A DNA stretch of 44,636 nt from Bacteroidaceae bacterium (GTDB lineage Bacteria; Bacteroidota; Bacteroidia; Bacteroidales; Bacteroidaceae): the NCBI GenBank assembly GCA_017651245.1, contig JAGCDQ010000035.1, forward strand, positions 1 through 44,636, read 5' to 3'. The position numbers were made by a program, and so were the translations under genes. Shown here piece by piece: positions 44,067-44,636 of this stretch (the stretch's first letter is position 1; the number at the start of each line of letters is the position of its first letter). The notes beneath the pieces are model-generated. The model saw only the letters and a list, made by a program, of their open reading frames with translations, did not search any database and was not told where the DNA came from.

Positions 44067-44116
44067 ATCTGTTAGAAAAAACTTATAATCTTTTTACGCT
44101 TAACGAAAAAACTTTG

Positions 44117-44124
44117 CAAAGGTA
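44117..44124 (-). promoter_or_regulatory. -7 box of the ilv operon promoter
   Basis: TACCTTTG on the minus strand, about 50 bases before the ilvD ATG. The -33 position has only a TGTGGGATAT-like sequence, so the promoter is probably weaker or activator-dependent. Confidence 0.6.
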
Positions 44125-44160
44125 CAAAATCCTCCCCACATATCCCACATATTTAATAAT

Positions 44161-44206
44161 AAAAAAAGAGGGAACCCAGCTTTTCGCCAAGTTTCCTCCT
44201 TTTTTT
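44161..44206 (-). terminator. Terminator after the right-edge gene
   Basis: A long imperfect hairpin of about 18 bp including wobble pairs and one bulge (GGAGGAAACTTGGC against GCTGGGTTCCCTC, loop GAAAA), with A7 and T7 flanks. It lies between the stop codon of the edge gene and the ilvD promoter. Confidence 0.75.
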
Positions 44207-44253
44207 CTCCCATTTTTGCACACAACTGCGCAATTTGAGAACCTTAGAGCTGG

Positions 44254-44276
44254 TAATTTTTCAATTTTCAATTTAG
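44254..44276. repeat. Heptamer array (TCAATTT) at the stop of the edge gene
   Basis: TAATTTT, TCAATTT, TCAATTT in 7-base register. The stop codon of the edge gene (44273-44275) lies in the last unit. Confidence 0.6.
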
Positions 44277-44636
44277 ATTGTTCCATCGCCCTGGTCATCG
44301 CCACCACCGCCGTTGCCACCAGTGTTGCCGCCTGAGTTGGTGCCACTACCCTCACCATTCGTGGAATTTGTGGGATTCGTGTTCTCACTTGAACCGCTTG
44401 AACCATTGGTTTCACCCTTCGCTGCCGCAATCTCAGCCTTGGTCTTGTCCGTCCAAGCCAGCTTGGCATCCTTCTTCAGCTCCTCGCGGGTGAACTCGCC
44501 AGTGCTCTGGGCCAGCAACTTGATGGTCTTCACGGCATTGCCGGTCTTCGCGCCAGCAGGCAGCGTGCCGATGGCAGCCGTAGCCGTCTTGTCGTTCTCA
44601 GCGTCGTAGAGCACCTCCAGCGCATTGGCTTCCACC
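44273..44636 (-). CDS. C-terminal part of an unidentified protein with Gly/Asn/Ser-rich tail
   Basis: About 120 codons; the N-terminus lies beyond the right edge. The first 75 residues are helical and charged (LEVLYDAENDKTATAAIG; FTREELKKDAKLAWTDKTKAEIAAAK). They are followed by a low-complexity tail of about 42 residues of Gly, Asn, Ser and Thr ending GGGGDDQGDGTI. I do not recognise the family. Such tails occur in some Bacteroidales DNA-binding and surface proteins. Coding character is good and the unit ends with a terminator, so it is probably a real gene rather than a shadow. Confidence 0.65.
   Translation of the reverse strand, partial: VEANALEVLYDAENDKTATAAIGTLPAGAKTGNAVKTIKLLAQSTGEFTREELKKDAKLAWTDKTKAEIAAAKGETNGSSGSSENTNPTNSTNGEGSGTNSGGNTGGNGGGGDDQGDGTI

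Noticed and set aside
44067-44116. Attenuator or leader peptide for the ilv operon
   Set aside because: The short leader has no Leu/Ile/Val codon run and no alternative hairpins.

Overview
The window looks like chromosomal DNA of a Bacteroidales bacterium, most likely of the Prevotella group. Evidence: nearly every transcription unit has the Bacteroidetes sigma-factor signature (TTTG or TTG, 19-20 bases, TAnnTTTG) instead of -35/-10 boxes; the gene content includes DUF4837 and DUF5686 proteins, a 347-residue ketol-acid reductoisomerase and lipoproteins of Bacteroidetes type; and Shine-Dalgarno sequences are weak. The species assignment is inference. No phage, CRISPR array or intact insertion sequence was seen.

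Layout. 1-5939 (minus): the start of a YebC-family regulator, pheT, an unrecognised large lipoprotein and rarA. 6135-16942 (plus): glyA, rlmN, a DUF4837 lipoprotein and pdxA, then five tightly packed genes (flippase-like membrane protein, ATP-grasp enzyme, CDP-alcohol phosphatidyltransferase, HAD protein, DUF5686 outer-membrane protein). Three of the four junctions between these five overlap as ATGA and the fourth has 2 bases. This is the best candidate for an undescribed pathway, and it looks like synthesis and export of a lipid head group. 16943-19026 (minus): tRNA-Ser(CGA), a probable structured non-coding RNA of about 290 nt with its own promoter, and an HtrA/DegP protease. 19414-20850: a rhodanese lipoprotein, then decayed DNA with a 143-bp inverted repeat, the 5' stub of an HU-like gene and the 3' stub of an enzyme gene.

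21078-27107 (plus): hisH-hisA-hisF-hisIE, an FtsE-like ATPase, lysC and lysA, that is, late histidine synthesis plus the first and last steps of the lysine branch. 27286-34220 (plus): glmS, carA, carB and trmD; the first three consume glutamine amide nitrogen. 34287-36056 (minus) is a Na+/phosphate cotransporter, divergent from an orphan GH35 beta-galactosidase (36215-38635, plus). 38731-44066 (minus) is the ilvD-ilvB-ilvN-ilvC operon for branched-chain amino acids, in which IlvN seems to carry an unusual N-terminal CxxCxxCxxC segment. The right edge holds the C-terminal part of an unidentified protein with a Gly/Asn/Ser-rich tail.

A pattern across the window: many short spacers contain small tandem arrays with a strict 7-base period and a different unit at each place, some of them supplying stop codons or C-terminal residues of the flanking genes.
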